Source: Pseudoprevotella muciniphila
Lineage (GTDB): Bacteria > Bacteroidota > Bacteroidia > Bacteroidales > Bacteroidaceae
DNA: 64,000 nucleotides
NCBI RefSeq assembly: GCF_003265305.2
Contig: NZ_CP033459.1
Span: forward strand, 1-64,000
Reading direction: 5' to 3'
The notes under the pieces are model-generated. The model was given only the letters and a program-made list of their open reading frames with translations. It was not told where the DNA came from and did not search any database. The position numbers were made by a program, and so were the translations under genes. Positions 15,026 to 23,500 of the stretch are shown one piece after another; the stretch's first letter is position 1, and each line of letters begins with the position of its first letter.

Positions 15026-15044
15026 TGTTTTTTTATTTGTTTCA

Positions 15045-15066
15045 GTTGCGACATAGTCGCAACATA
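15045..15066 (+). repeat. Dispersed hairpin repeat, copy B
   Basis: GTTGCGAC-ATA-GTCGCAAC followed by ATA, with perfect 8-bp arms. It lies between the terminase small subunit and its putative promoter, so it would be in the 5' leader of the packaging transcript. Confidence 0.75.
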
Positions 15067-15083
15067 CGCGATTGTTCTTGCTG

Positions 15084-15193
15084 CAAAAGTGGTTATTTTC
15101 AGGTGGTGCAGGAAAAAAGTGTGCAATGGTTTCAGAGAAGTGTGCAACGGTTTCACACTTTTTTTGCGGGATTGTCTGAAGCCCTCATCTTTG
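15084..15193. promoter_or_regulatory. Divergent late control region with two 17-bp direct repeats
   Basis: Rightward: TTTG (15163-15166), 19 bp, CATCTTTG (15186-15193). Leftward: CACTTTTG at 15091-15084 with no -33 box. Both -7 boxes carry CA in place of TA, suggesting weak, activator-dependent promoters. Between them, AGTGTGCAAYGGTTTCA occurs twice (15118-15134 and 15139-15155, 21 bp apart, two helical turns). The second copy also forms AAGTGTG...CACACTT followed by a T-run, so a terminator role cannot be excluded. I infer binding of a Mor/C-like late activator. Confidence 0.55.
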
Positions 15194-15224
15194 CGGTAGA
15201 AACATCGTAAAAGAACTGGAAAAA

Positions 15225-16172
15225 ATGAGCAAGACAAAACGAGTGAGAATCAGCAACGAGCGCCTGAACAGTTACGGCACGCGTGTACTTACGGCCGGCA
15301 TGGACGTTGAGCAGTACAACAGGAACCCCGTACTACTTTATATGCACGAGCGTGGTCAGGTTATCGGCTACGTGAAAGACCTGCGGGTTGAAGGTGACGA
15401 GGTGACTGGCGAACTGATGTTTGACGAGGCCACGGAACTGAGTCAGCGCTGCAAGAAGCAGTGGGAGTTCGGCAGCCTGAAGATGGTGAGTGTCGGTATC
15501 GACATTCTGGAACTGAGCGAAGACCCGAAGCATTTGGTGCAGGGTCAGACCAGTCCGACCATCAGCAAAAGCAAACTGTTCGAGGTGTCGCTTGTTGACA
15601 TCGGTGCTAACGACGATGCCATTGTTCTGCAGAAGGACGGCAAGCGCATAGAGTTAGGCAAAGACGCGGCGAGAGAGTTGCCGCTGCTGCATAGTAATAA
15701 CAACAAAAATCAAAAAACAAAGCAAATGGATCAAGAGAAGTTAGCCCTTCAATTGGGCTTGCCTAAGGATGCCGACGAAGCGACCATCAACGCGAAGCTG
15801 GCAAAGCTGCAGGCTGACGGTGCGGAGGCTGAGACCCTGCGCCAGGAACGCGACACGCTGCGTGCCGCCCGTATTGAAACCCTTGTGAACGCTGCCATTG
15901 CCGAGAAGAAGATCGGCGAGGACAAGAAACAGCAGTTCCTGGATCTCGGCAAAAAAATCGGTGCCGACGAGTTGAAGCAGACCTTCGACGCCATGTCGCC
16001 CCAGGTGAAGCTGAGCCACATCGTAGGCGGTGGTGCCCCAGCGGGTGGCCATGCCGAGTACAAGAAGCTGAGTGACGTGCCGAGCGACGAGTTGTCGAAG
16101 CTGCGTGAGCAGAACCCGGCGCAGTACAAGAAACTGTACAAGGCCGAGTACGGCATAGAATGTGAGATTTAA
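15225..16172 (+). CDS. Prohead protease with C-terminal scaffold
   Basis: A 315-residue head maturation protein. Residues ~1-140 resemble the HK97/Mu I-type prohead protease (RVLTAGMDVEQYNRNPVLLY, later GSLKMVSVGIDILEL and LFEVSLVDIGAND). Residues ~168-315 are a coiled-coil scaffold domain (AKLQADGAEAETLRQERDTL). It would cleave scaffold and capsid during maturation. It opens the rightward late operon, directly downstream of the divergent control region. Confidence 0.85.
   Translation: MSKTKRVRISNERLNSYGTRVLTAGMDVEQYNRNPVLLYMHERGQVIGYVKDLRVEGDEVTGELMFDEATELSQRCKKQWEFGSLKMVSVGIDILELSEDPKHLVQGQTSPTISKSKLFEVSLVDIGANDDAIVLQKDGKRIELGKDAARELPLLHSNNNKNQKTKQMDQEKLALQLGLPKDADEATINAKLAKLQADGAEAETLRQERDTLRAARIETLVNAAIAEKKIGEDKKQQFLDLGKKIGADELKQTFDAMSPQVKLSHIVGGGAPAGGHAEYKKLSDVPSDELSKLREQNPAQYKKLYKAEYGIECEI
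15726..16172 (+). CDS. Nested scaffold protein from an internal start
   Basis: An in-frame ATG at codon 168 (MDQEKLALQLG) follows about 20 bp of almost pure A/C sequence, the usual initiation context in Bacteroidetes, and it lies at the domain boundary between protease and scaffold. Starting here gives a 148-residue free scaffold, as Mu gene Z is nested in gene I. The A-rich stretch could instead just encode the Asn/Lys linker. Confidence 0.5.
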   Translation: MDQEKLALQLGLPKDADEATINAKLAKLQADGAEAETLRQERDTLRAARIETLVNAAIAEKKIGEDKKQQFLDLGKKIGADELKQTFDAMSPQVKLSHIVGGGAPAGGHAEYKKLSDVPSDELSKLREQNPAQYKKLYKAEYGIECEI

Positions 16173-16173
16173 G

Positions 16174-16195
16174 GTTGCGACACAGTCGCAACATA
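16174..16195 (+). repeat. Dispersed hairpin repeat, copy C
   Basis: GTTGCGAC-ACA-GTCGCAAC followed by ATA, in the gap between protease/scaffold and capsid. Confidence 0.75.
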
Positions 16196-16237
16196 CGAGA
16201 CAAGAGTATTATCAGAAACCAACAAAAAAGAAATACA

Positions 16238-17572
16238 ATGATTCGATTTATTGGAATGATCGTTGCGGTTCTTGTGAACTGCTTGATGGGCGGCACTCTT
16301 GCTGCCATGGTCGGCGTTGACCCCGCCGTGGGTGCCGTCGGCCTAAATGTTGTTGCCGCCACTGTCGGCAACGTGTTACCCTCTGGTGCCTTAGGTGCCG
16401 GAGTCTATACCGAGATTTGGACGGGTGAGCTGGTGAAGTACCTTCGCCGCGGCCTTGAAGCCACCTGGCTTGACGGCATTCCCGACAGTTCGAGTATAGT
16501 GAACAATGATGTGATTCATCTTGTTGAGGTCGGTGTTGACCCAGACGTTCTGATCAACAACACGACCTATCCGATTCCCTTGCAGGCTTTGGACGATGCT
16601 GACATTGCCGTTCAGCTTGACAAGTTCCAGACGAAGGTGACTCCTGTGACCGATGACGAGCTCTATGCCATTTCGTATGACAAGATGTCGCGCGTGAAGG
16701 AGAGTCACGGCAATGCCATCAACGTATCGAAGTTCCAGAAGGCTGCTCATGCCTTGTGCGCGCAGCAGAACTCTGCCACCACTCCGGTTCTTGTTACGAC
16801 TGGTGCGCGTGACGCAGACACGGGCCGTATCAAGCTGTGCATGCAGGACGTTATCAACCTGAAGCGTGCGCTTGATAAACTGAAAGTCCCTGCAGACGGT
16901 CGCCGTCTGGTGCTTTCCACGGACCACGTGAACGACCTGCTGGAGACCGACCAGCGCTTCAAGGAACAGTACAACATCGACCGCGGCAACGGTACGGTAG
17001 GTCGTCAGTACGGTTTTGACATCTACGAGTTCGCGAACAATCCGATTTACACCACGTCGGGGCAGAAGAAAGCTGTCGGTGCGAGTGCCGATACCGGTGA
17101 GTTCCAGTGCAGCTTTGCGTTCTACGTTCCTCGCGTGTTCAAGGCCACTGGAAGTACGAAGATGTATTACAGCGAGGCTGCGAACGATCCCGAGTATCAG
17201 CGCAACAAGATCAACTTCCGCCACTACTTCGTTTGCATGCCTAAGAAGGCTGATGCGGGCGGTGTTATTATGAGCGGCTATGAGACGAGTGGTTTGCCCA
17301 CCATCTCCGGTGACGCCGAACTGACTGTGCCCTCGACAGCAGGCAGCAACGTCCGTACATACGCGACGAGCAACGGTGCGGGTGTTACAGCTGAGAGCGA
17401 TGCGTCATGGCTGACCGTATCTGTGAGCGGCAATAAGGTGACGTTTACCCGTGAGGCTTACCCCTTCACAGAAGACGCCGAAGCAATTCGTTATGCCAAT
17501 GTAACCATCGGTATTTCCGGCACGAGTGTTACGAAGACCGTGGTTGTTGGTCAGGAATTAGCGCAACCTTAA
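16238..17572 (+). CDS. Major capsid protein with C-terminal BACON-like domain
   Basis: A 444-residue major head protein with the gene position of Mu gpT. The start at 16238 follows an A-rich leader; an upstream in-frame start at 16175 lies in the hairpin. Residues ~40-340 form the capsid fold (TEIWTGELVKYLRRGLEATW, later VPADGRRLVLSTDHVNDLL, YGFDIYEF, CSFAFYVPRVF). Residues ~351-444 look like an added BACON/Ig-type beta-sandwich (SDASWLTVSVSGNKVTFT, RYANVTIGISG, TKTVVVGQ). BACON domains are typical of Bacteroidetes enzymes and occur in crAss-like phages. On a capsid it would be displayed on the surface and might bind glycans or mucin. Confidence 0.85.
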   Translation: MIRFIGMIVAVLVNCLMGGTLAAMVGVDPAVGAVGLNVVAATVGNVLPSGALGAGVYTEIWTGELVKYLRRGLEATWLDGIPDSSSIVNNDVIHLVEVGVDPDVLINNTTYPIPLQALDDADIAVQLDKFQTKVTPVTDDELYAISYDKMSRVKESHGNAINVSKFQKAAHALCAQQNSATTPVLVTTGARDADTGRIKLCMQDVINLKRALDKLKVPADGRRLVLSTDHVNDLLETDQRFKEQYNIDRGNGTVGRQYGFDIYEFANNPIYTTSGQKKAVGASADTGEFQCSFAFYVPRVFKATGSTKMYYSEAANDPEYQRNKINFRHYFVCMPKKADAGGVIMSGYETSGLPTISGDAELTVPSTAGSNVRTYATSNGAGVTAESDASWLTVSVSGNKVTFTREAYPFTEDAEAIRYANVTIGISGTSVTKTVVVGQELAQP

Positions 17573-17585
17573 AATGATGTGAAAC

Positions 17586-17801
17586 ATGAGACTGATTGTA
17601 AAGAAGATTTTCCGCGACAAGACGGACCATGTTACGGTGTATGAGCCCGGCTCCATCTTAGAGATGGATGACCAGGCTCGTGCCTCGGACCTGATTGTTC
17701 GCGGTCTGTGCGCCGAGCACAAAGACAAGAGCGACGCTTCCGTGGCTTCTGCCGAGGTGGTGAAACAGGCAGTCGTGAAACCTAAAGTCAGGAAGTCATG
17801 A
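17586..17801 (+). CDS. Small hypothetical head protein
   Basis: A 71-residue basic protein with an N-terminal beta segment (LIVKKIFRDKTDHVTVYEPG) and a pattern like head-tail connector or head-fixation mini-proteins (SILEMDDQARASDLIVRGL). No family can be named. Its stop overlaps the amidase start. Confidence 0.65.
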   Translation: MRLIVKKIFRDKTDHVTVYEPGSILEMDDQARASDLIVRGLCAEHKDKSDASVASAEVVKQAVVKPKVRKS

Positions 17802-18409
17802 GCAAGGTTGTTATTCTCGGTACTGCCCACGGTGTGAACGTGGCAGGTAAATGCTCTCCGGACGGCAGGTTCCGCGAGTACAGGTTCAGCCGTGAGGTCA
17901 TCTCGATGCTCAAGCCGCGTCTTGAGTCGCTGGGTCTGACGGTATTCGTTGACATGCCTCAGGACGTTGTCCCTCTCCCCATGAGCACCGAGCTGTCCCA
18001 GCGCTGCAAGATTGTGAACGGCATCTGCGGCAAATATGGCAAGGAGAACTGCGTGTATGTGAGCATTCACGTGAATGCTGCCGGCGGTGATGGCAAGTGG
18101 CACGACGCCCGCGGTTTTGCGGTGTATGTGTCGCGTTCGTGCTCATCGTCGAGCAAGCGCCTGGCGAAGTTGCTGTGCGACCTTGCGCTTGTCCGCGGTC
18201 TGCGCGGCAACCGCTCGGTACCCGGTGAGCATTACTGGCAGGCCGGCTTCTACGTGCTGAAGCACACTGTCTGCCCTGCGGTACTCAGTGAGAACTTGTT
18301 CCAGGACAACCGCGCGGATGTGGAGTTCCTGATGTCGCCATCCGGCAAGGAGGCTGTCGCGGCACTCCATCTTGATGCTCTGAAGCAGTATTTTGGTATC
18401 AATCAATAA
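17798..18409 (+). CDS. N-acetylmuramoyl-L-alanine amidase (endolysin)
   Basis: A 203-residue Amidase_3-type zinc amidase that cuts the MurNAc-L-Ala bond of peptidoglycan. Likely zinc ligands are H11 (ILGTAHGVN), E27 (FREYRF) and H91 (VSIHVNAA); the catalytic Glu is in AVLSENLF. There is no signal peptide, so export would need a holin or lysis by other means. It is followed by a membrane-anchored coiled coil and a spanin-like lipoprotein, making a lysis cassette between head and tail genes. Confidence 0.9.
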   Translation: MSKVVILGTAHGVNVAGKCSPDGRFREYRFSREVISMLKPRLESLGLTVFVDMPQDVVPLPMSTELSQRCKIVNGICGKYGKENCVYVSIHVNAAGGDGKWHDARGFAVYVSRSCSSSSKRLAKLLCDLALVRGLRGNRSVPGEHYWQAGFYVLKHTVCPAVLSENLFQDNRADVEFLMSPSGKEAVAALHLDALKQYFGINQ

Positions 18410-18432
18410 TCAACCATCAATAGTTATCAGAT

Positions 18433-18948
18433 ATGGAAACGGACCTCAGTCAAATCCTCAACTGGTTATTAGGCGGCAGCCTTGTCGGTGCGCTTATCTC
18501 CATCGTGACCATCCGCAGTGCCCTGAAGAAGGCTCGTGCGGAGGCGGAGAGGGCGATTGCCGAGAGCGACACGGTGAAGATTACGAACACTGAGCAGGCG
18601 ACCCGGATTCTGATACAGAACATTGTTGAACCCTTAAAACAAGAATTGAATGAAACGCGAAAGGAACTGTCATCGCTCAAACGCGAGGTGGCCCGTTTCC
18701 GTAAGGCTGTTGACAGTGCTAACAGTTGCCGTTACAGCGATGACTGTCCTGTTCTTGAGCGGATGCGCGACACACCGAAAGAGCGCAGCAGCGTCAAGCC
18801 ACGCGCAAGTGTCTGCAACGCTTCGCACGGACAGCGTGATTCGCCAGTCGATAGACAGCGTAAGCGAGCTTGTGGAGATCCGGACGGAACCTGTGACTGT
18901 TCCGATGTCGTCGGTGACGCTGACGATAGCGACGGACAGCCTCCTTAG
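18433..18948 (+). CDS. Membrane-anchored coiled-coil lysis protein (Rz-like)
   Basis: A 171-residue protein with one N-terminal membrane segment (ILNWLLGGSLVGALISIVTI) and a long coiled coil (~30-95, KQELNETRKELSSLKREV), then a Cys-containing end (SCRYSDDCPVLERM). The last ~100 codons overlap the next gene in another frame, and the final ~50 residues are of low quality, as expected for a tail constrained by overlap. Topology is that of an inner-membrane spanin (Rz) or a holin accessory. Confidence 0.65.
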   Translation: METDLSQILNWLLGGSLVGALISIVTIRSALKKARAEAERAIAESDTVKITNTEQATRILIQNIVEPLKQELNETRKELSSLKREVARFRKAVDSANSCRYSDDCPVLERMRDTPKERSSVKPRASVCNASHGQRDSPVDRQRKRACGDPDGTCDCSDVVGDADDSDGQPP

Positions 18949-19294
18949 TCTTCCGAGCGGTGCGAGCTACAGCGACCGCAGCGGTCAGGCCAGTGTGAAG
19001 GTTTCGCGCAAGGCTGCTACAGCCACCGACCCCGAGTACATCTATATTTATGCCACATGCGACAGTCTGCAGCTCCAGTGTGAGCGATATGAGCGTTACA
19101 TTAGGAATCTGCACAAAGACTATGGCGAACAACTTAATGGCATGATGACCCGACTTGCCGAAGCCAGGCAAGAAGTTCAGGAGGTGAAAGAGAAATCTCC
19201 TAACGGCATTGGAACGGCATTGAAATGGTATTTTTTCGGACTTGTTTCCGGAGGAACAATAATCATCTTTATCTTTATAAAACTGAAAAAATGA
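18650..19294 (+). CDS. Spanin-like lipoprotein with C-terminal TM (u-spanin topology)
   Basis: A 214-residue protein with a lipoprotein signal (LLTVLTVAVTAMTVLFLSGC, lipobox LSGC near residue 38), a mainly extended and helical periplasmic part, and a hydrophobic C-terminal helix (YFFGLVSGGTIIIFIFIKLK). An outer-membrane lipid anchor plus an inner-membrane C-terminal helix is the topology of unimolecular spanins such as T1 gp11. It overlaps the upstream Rz-like gene by about 300 bp in the +1 frame, an Rz/Rz1-like arrangement. Its stop overlaps the next start by ATGA. Confidence 0.7.
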   Translation: MKRERNCHRSNARWPVSVRLLTVLTVAVTAMTVLFLSGCATHRKSAAASSHAQVSATLRTDSVIRQSIDSVSELVEIRTEPVTVPMSSVTLTIATDSLLSLPSGASYSDRSGQASVKVSRKAATATDPEYIYIYATCDSLQLQCERYERYIRNLHKDYGEQLNGMMTRLAEARQEVQEVKEKSPNGIGTALKWYFFGLVSGGTIIIFIFIKLKK

Positions 19295-19794
19295 ACAAGA
19301 AAGATTTTTTGTACGGCCTAAACAAAATGTCCTTCAACGGTAAGGAAGTGGGCTACATTGAGAAAGACAGCTTCGAATGGGGCGGCACTGCTCCGGAGAG
19401 CGTCGATGTTGAGGCAGAGCAGGTGCCGGATGCTCCTGTGCTTGTTTTGGCTCAGAAGAACGGCACGATTGCGCCGAAGTTCAACATGATTCAGCTGAAC
19501 TATGACAACCTGGCCGACATGCTTGGCGGCACTGTTACTGCTACGGGTACTGGCCAGAGCCGTGTGGCTACCGGTTGGAAGGCTCCTACGGAGCTTGTTC
19601 AGCTGAGCGGTCCCTGCACGATTGACACTCCGAGCGGCAAGACCATCAGTATTCCGAACGCCATGCTTCTGGCGAACCTTGACGGCAAGCTGACCTTGAC
19701 TGAAGTGTCGAAGGTTGCGTGCACTCTGAAGGTGATGAAGCCTGCTGACGGCAGTGCTCCTTACGAGATTATGGATACTCCCGATGAGGGTTGA
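19291..19794 (+). CDS. Putative tail tube protein
   Basis: A 167-residue protein starting MNKKDFLYGL in the ATGA overlap; longer starts lie in the previous gene. It is beta-rich (FNGKEVGYIEKDSFEWGG, KNGTIAPKFNMIQL) and is followed by a tail assembly chaperone and tape measure, the standard place of the major tail tube gene. The sequence itself is not diagnostic, so the call is by position and size. It would build the non-contractile or contractile inner tube; no sheath gene is evident nearby. Confidence 0.65.
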   Translation: MNKKDFLYGLNKMSFNGKEVGYIEKDSFEWGGTAPESVDVEAEQVPDAPVLVLAQKNGTIAPKFNMIQLNYDNLADMLGGTVTATGTGQSRVATGWKAPTELVQLSGPCTIDTPSGKTISIPNAMLLANLDGKLTLTEVSKVACTLKVMKPADGSAPYEIMDTPDEG

Positions 19795-19812
19795 TTTCTA
19801 CTATTCTGAGCC

Positions 19813-20286
19813 ATGGATGACAAGAAAATCCAGTTAGAGGCATCGGAGGCGCTGCTTGACGTCGGCGTCTCCGTGCCTTTTAAGCCCTTTCGTTTGCCTT
19901 TCAGGAAGCGTCCGGTGTATTTCCGTATGACGATGCAGCGTCCTCGTCTGAGCGGTCAGATCAGGATAGCGCGCCTTTACCTGAGCCTTGGCGTGACGTA
20001 TGCTGAGCTGGAGTCGATGGACAAGGATGCTCAGATGCAGTTTGTTGCGGATCATGGCAAGACGATTTCGAAGATGGTTGCTCTGACGATGTGCGGCAAG
20101 TGGTGGAAGCCTGTTTGGTTCGTATCATGGCTGCTGCGTCACTTTGTGGACCACTTGTACCTTCAGGTAGCCATGATGAAGTTCGTGCTGCTTTTGGGCA
20201 CTGAAAATTTTATGCGTATTATCAAATCAGCGGAGGTGACGAATCCGATGAAGCTGAGGTTGAGCCAAAAAAGGAAGGGGAGTTAA
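19813..20286 (+). CDS. Tail assembly chaperone, short form (gpG-like)
   Basis: A 157-residue protein in the place of lambda gpG, between tail tube and tape measure. It is basic in the first half (KPFRLPFRKRPVYFRMTM) and helical after. At codon 132 the frame contains A AAT TTT (20205-20211). A -1 slip there gives the long form ending at 20507. The zero-frame tail after the slip site (MRIIKSAEVTNPMKLRL) is short and basic. Such pairs (G and GT) coat the tape measure and guide tail tube polymerisation. Confidence 0.8.
   Translation: MDDKKIQLEASEALLDVGVSVPFKPFRLPFRKRPVYFRMTMQRPRLSGQIRIARLYLSLGVTYAELESMDKDAQMQFVADHGKTISKMVALTMCGKWWKPVWFVSWLLRHFVDHLYLQVAMMKFVLLLGTENFMRIIKSAEVTNPMKLRLSQKRKGS
20205..20211 (+). 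promoter_or_regulatory. Slippery heptamer for -1 frameshift (A AAT TTT)
   Basis: It has the canonical X XXY YYZ form, in register with GAA AAT TTT ATG of the short form. No strong stem is evident directly downstream; a weak TCAGC/GCTGA pairing begins ~16 nt later, typical of tail-chaperone sites that need little stimulation. Confidence 0.75.
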
Positions 20287-20507
20287 CTACCGAGTATGAA
20301 GGCAGCCATAGCCCCTTCGGTCTTGTCTGGCAGATTGCGAATGCGACAGGCTGGAGCCGTGAGTATATTCTGGACGGTGTGAATTACCAGACGCTTATCA
20401 TGATGTTGGCGGACGCTCCTCGCTACGTCAGGAAGAAAAGAGGGAGCGAGCGGGAAGAAGTCGGCGATGATGTTCTTGGTTTCTTCCAGAGCAATCTGAG
20501 CACTTGA
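20208..20507 (+). CDS. Tail assembly chaperone frameshift extension (T domain)
   Basis: This -1 frame has no ATG near its beginning but encodes convincing protein. An acidic linker (ISGGDESDEAEVEPKKE) is followed by a helical domain (SPFGLVWQIANATGWSREYI, NYQTLIMMLADAPRY) and ends STOP at 20505-20507. It is open only from a TGA just upstream of the slippery A AAT TTT. The fused G-T product would be ~231 residues. This follows the frameshifting arrangement known in many long-tailed phages. Confidence 0.8.
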   Translation, partial: FYAYYQISGGDESDEAEVEPKKEGELTTEYEGSHSPFGLVWQIANATGWSREYILDGVNYQTLIMMLADAPRYVRKKRGSEREEVGDDVLGFFQSNLST

Positions 20508-20513
20508 GTATGT

Positions 20514-20535
20514 GCTGCGACGGTGTCGCAGCATA
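20514..20535 (+). repeat. Dispersed hairpin repeat, copy D
   Basis: GCTGCGAC-GGT-GTCGCAGC followed by ATA. Relative to copies B and C, one T-A pair is replaced by C-G on both arms, a compensatory change. It lies between the tail chaperone and the tape measure. Confidence 0.75.
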
Positions 20536-20578
20536 GGGAACAATACACTGAACAAACCAGAAACAAAGAATTAAACAA

Positions 20579-23500
20579 ATGAGACCTGTAGAGATAGAAT
20601 TCCTGATGAAGGGTAACTTGAAGGACGGTCTGAAGGAGGCTCAGGACCAGACGCGTGGTCTTGAAAGTTCTCTGACGAGTCTTCGCAACACGATTGGCGG
20701 CGTTTTTGCCGTGAGTCAGGTTGGCGACTTCGTTCGCAAGATTATGGACGTTCGCGGTGAGGTGGAGTCCTTGCAGATTTCGTTCGAGACCCTTGCGGGC
20801 ACGACTAAGGGCCGTGCTCTGTTCGGCGACATCAAGAGTTTTGCGGTGAACACGCCGATGATGATGCAGGACTTGGCGAAGGGAGCCCAGACTCTGCTGG
20901 GCTTCAACATTGAGGCTGAGAAGGTGATGCCCATCCTGAGACAGATAGGCGACATCTCAATGGGGGATGCTCAGAAGTTCAACTCTTTGACGCTTGCCTT
21001 TGCCCAGATGAGTAGCACGGGCAAACTGATGGGTCAGGACCTGCTTCAGATGATCAACGCTGGTTTCAACCCTTTGACCGTGATTGCCGAGAAGACCGGC
21101 AAGAGCATCGGTGAGCTGAAAGAAGAGATGTCTGCCGGCAAGATTACGGTAGAGATGGTAGCCGACGCCTTTGAGACTGCTACGTCTGAGGGCGGTAAGT
21201 TTCACGGCATGCTTGAGAAGCAGAGCAAGGGCTTGAAAGGGGCGATGAGCAATCTGGAAGGTGCATGGGAAGATGCGCTTAACGAGATGGGCGAGAAAGG
21301 CCAGGGCGTGATGGTCGGTGTTATAGACCTCACGACATCCGCCATCAAGAACTACGACAAGCTGGGCACTGCTATTCTGACCGTTGTTGCCGCCTACGGC
21401 GAGTACAAAGGTTCCCTGATGGCGATTGAAGCCTTTCAGAACATGATAGCGCGGCAGAAAGAGACTATAGAGAACAACCGTGTGAGCGAGCTTCAGAGCC
21501 TTGTGGATGATTACAAGTCGTCGCTTGACACGGGTGCGATTGAAACCGAGACCGCTGCCACCCAGGCTAACAGTGCGGCGAAGGAAGGGAATGCATCAGC
21601 CATCGATGCCGAAGTCATGGCGATGGAAAAAGAGCTGAAAGCGAGGCTGGCAGAGGCTGAAGCGAATGCTGCGTCAGCTGATTCGGAACTTGAACTTTCG
21701 AACCAGATGGTTGATGCTGCGGAGCGTAATGTAGCTGCTAAGCAAGATGAGCTGGATGCTGCGCTGCGTAGCGGTGATGCGAAGGCGGCGGAGAAAGCCC
21801 AGGAGGAACTGAACACGGCGGTGAAGGAGAAAAACACTGCCGTGGAGATACGTCAGGCGGCAGCGAAGAACTCTGCTACGGCTTCGACGCAGAAACAGAC
21901 TGCGGCTCAGCGGCTTAACACTTTTCAGACTCAGGTGGATACGGTGCAGAAGAAAACCAACACGGAGGCCACCGGCTTGTGGGCTGCCGCGACTGAGCTA
22001 TGCACCAAGGCGATGAACCGTCTGAAGGCTGCCTTTATGTCTAATCCGTTCGGCATTGCACTGGTTGCGATTACGTCCATTATCGGTTTATTGTCGGTGT
22101 TCTCCTCTGAGACAGACGAAGCGTCGGATTCCGTTGACCGTTTCCGCAAGAAGGTGATGGATGAGCAGTCTCAGCTTGACACGTACTACAACGTGCTGAA
22201 GCATGTGGAGAAAGGCACGAAGAGCTACAAGACAGCTCTTGACGGCATGAATGCGATAGCCCGCGAGTACAACATGGAGCAGATCAGCGTCAACGACACG
22301 CTTGAGGAGCAGGAAAAGAAATACGAGGCCCTTACGGCCGCCATCAAGCGGCATGCCGCCGAGAAGAATCTTGCGGAAGCCGCCGGCAAAGCCAATGAGG
22401 ACGCGATGAACGCCGAGAAGGAGGCGATGGATGATTTGATGAAAGCGGCGGCGAGCGCTTCTCACAAGGTCCTTGAAAACGCCAATGTTTACAATGATGC
22501 TTTAGGCACTTACGAATACCAAACGACAATTGTAGAAAAAAACTCTCAACATATACGTGAGATAACCTCTGATACCTGGAACATGATTTCCCAGGATGTG
22601 ATGACCAATGCCCAAAAAATATCAGCGGCGTTTGCCAAGGGGCCGGAAGAGGGTAAGAAAGCCGTAGAGGAGCAGGTAACTTCTATTGAGTCCCTTCTTC
22701 GTTCGCTGGGTGCGACGGACCAAGAGATAGAGGGTTTCCACGACAGTCTATACGAATACGTGGAGACCTCTGCCAAGGGGTTTCAAGGTGCCTATTCCAA
22801 ACTGGAACGGACAGAGGCTCAGCTGAAGGGCCTTGCCAATGCGACGGTAGATCTGAAAGACACCACGAACGACGCCATCGACGAGATGAACTACGAGGAG
22901 CTTATTCGTAAGCAGCAGGAGGTTCAGAACAAGATAGATCAGCTGAATGCTGACGAGGTGAACATCCGAACTAACACATCGCAGCTTGAAGCTCTGAAGC
23001 AGTTGCTGATAGATATTAACTTACTCATCCCCGACAAGCTGACCAAAGGAACTGAAGCCGATTTGCAAAGACGCATTAAAGAAGCTAAGAACGACCGCGA
23101 TAATGCAGTTATCGGTTCTCCTGATTGGAAAGAAGCCAACGACCGCGTCGGAAAGCTGGAACAAAAACAAAAAGAAGTGCAAGGCCTACATGCCGAGAAT
23201 ATCGGCAAGGGCAAAGGCGTCCGACGTACATCCGGCGGCGGTTCCGGCAGAGGTCGTTCAGGGAGTGGTCGTTCCGGACGTTCCAGAGGTTCCGGGAGTT
23301 CCGGCAAGCCGAGCGGTAAATCCGTTATTGACAAACAACGCGACCAGCAGCGTTACCAGGAATTGGTGAAAGAGCAGGAACTGGAACGTCAGCGCGAGGC
23401 AGAGGACCTGGCTTTTGAGACCCGCCAGCATGAGATAGACATTCTGGAAGAAAGCAACGAGAAAGTGCTCGACCAGATACAACTTGACTTCGACAAAAGG

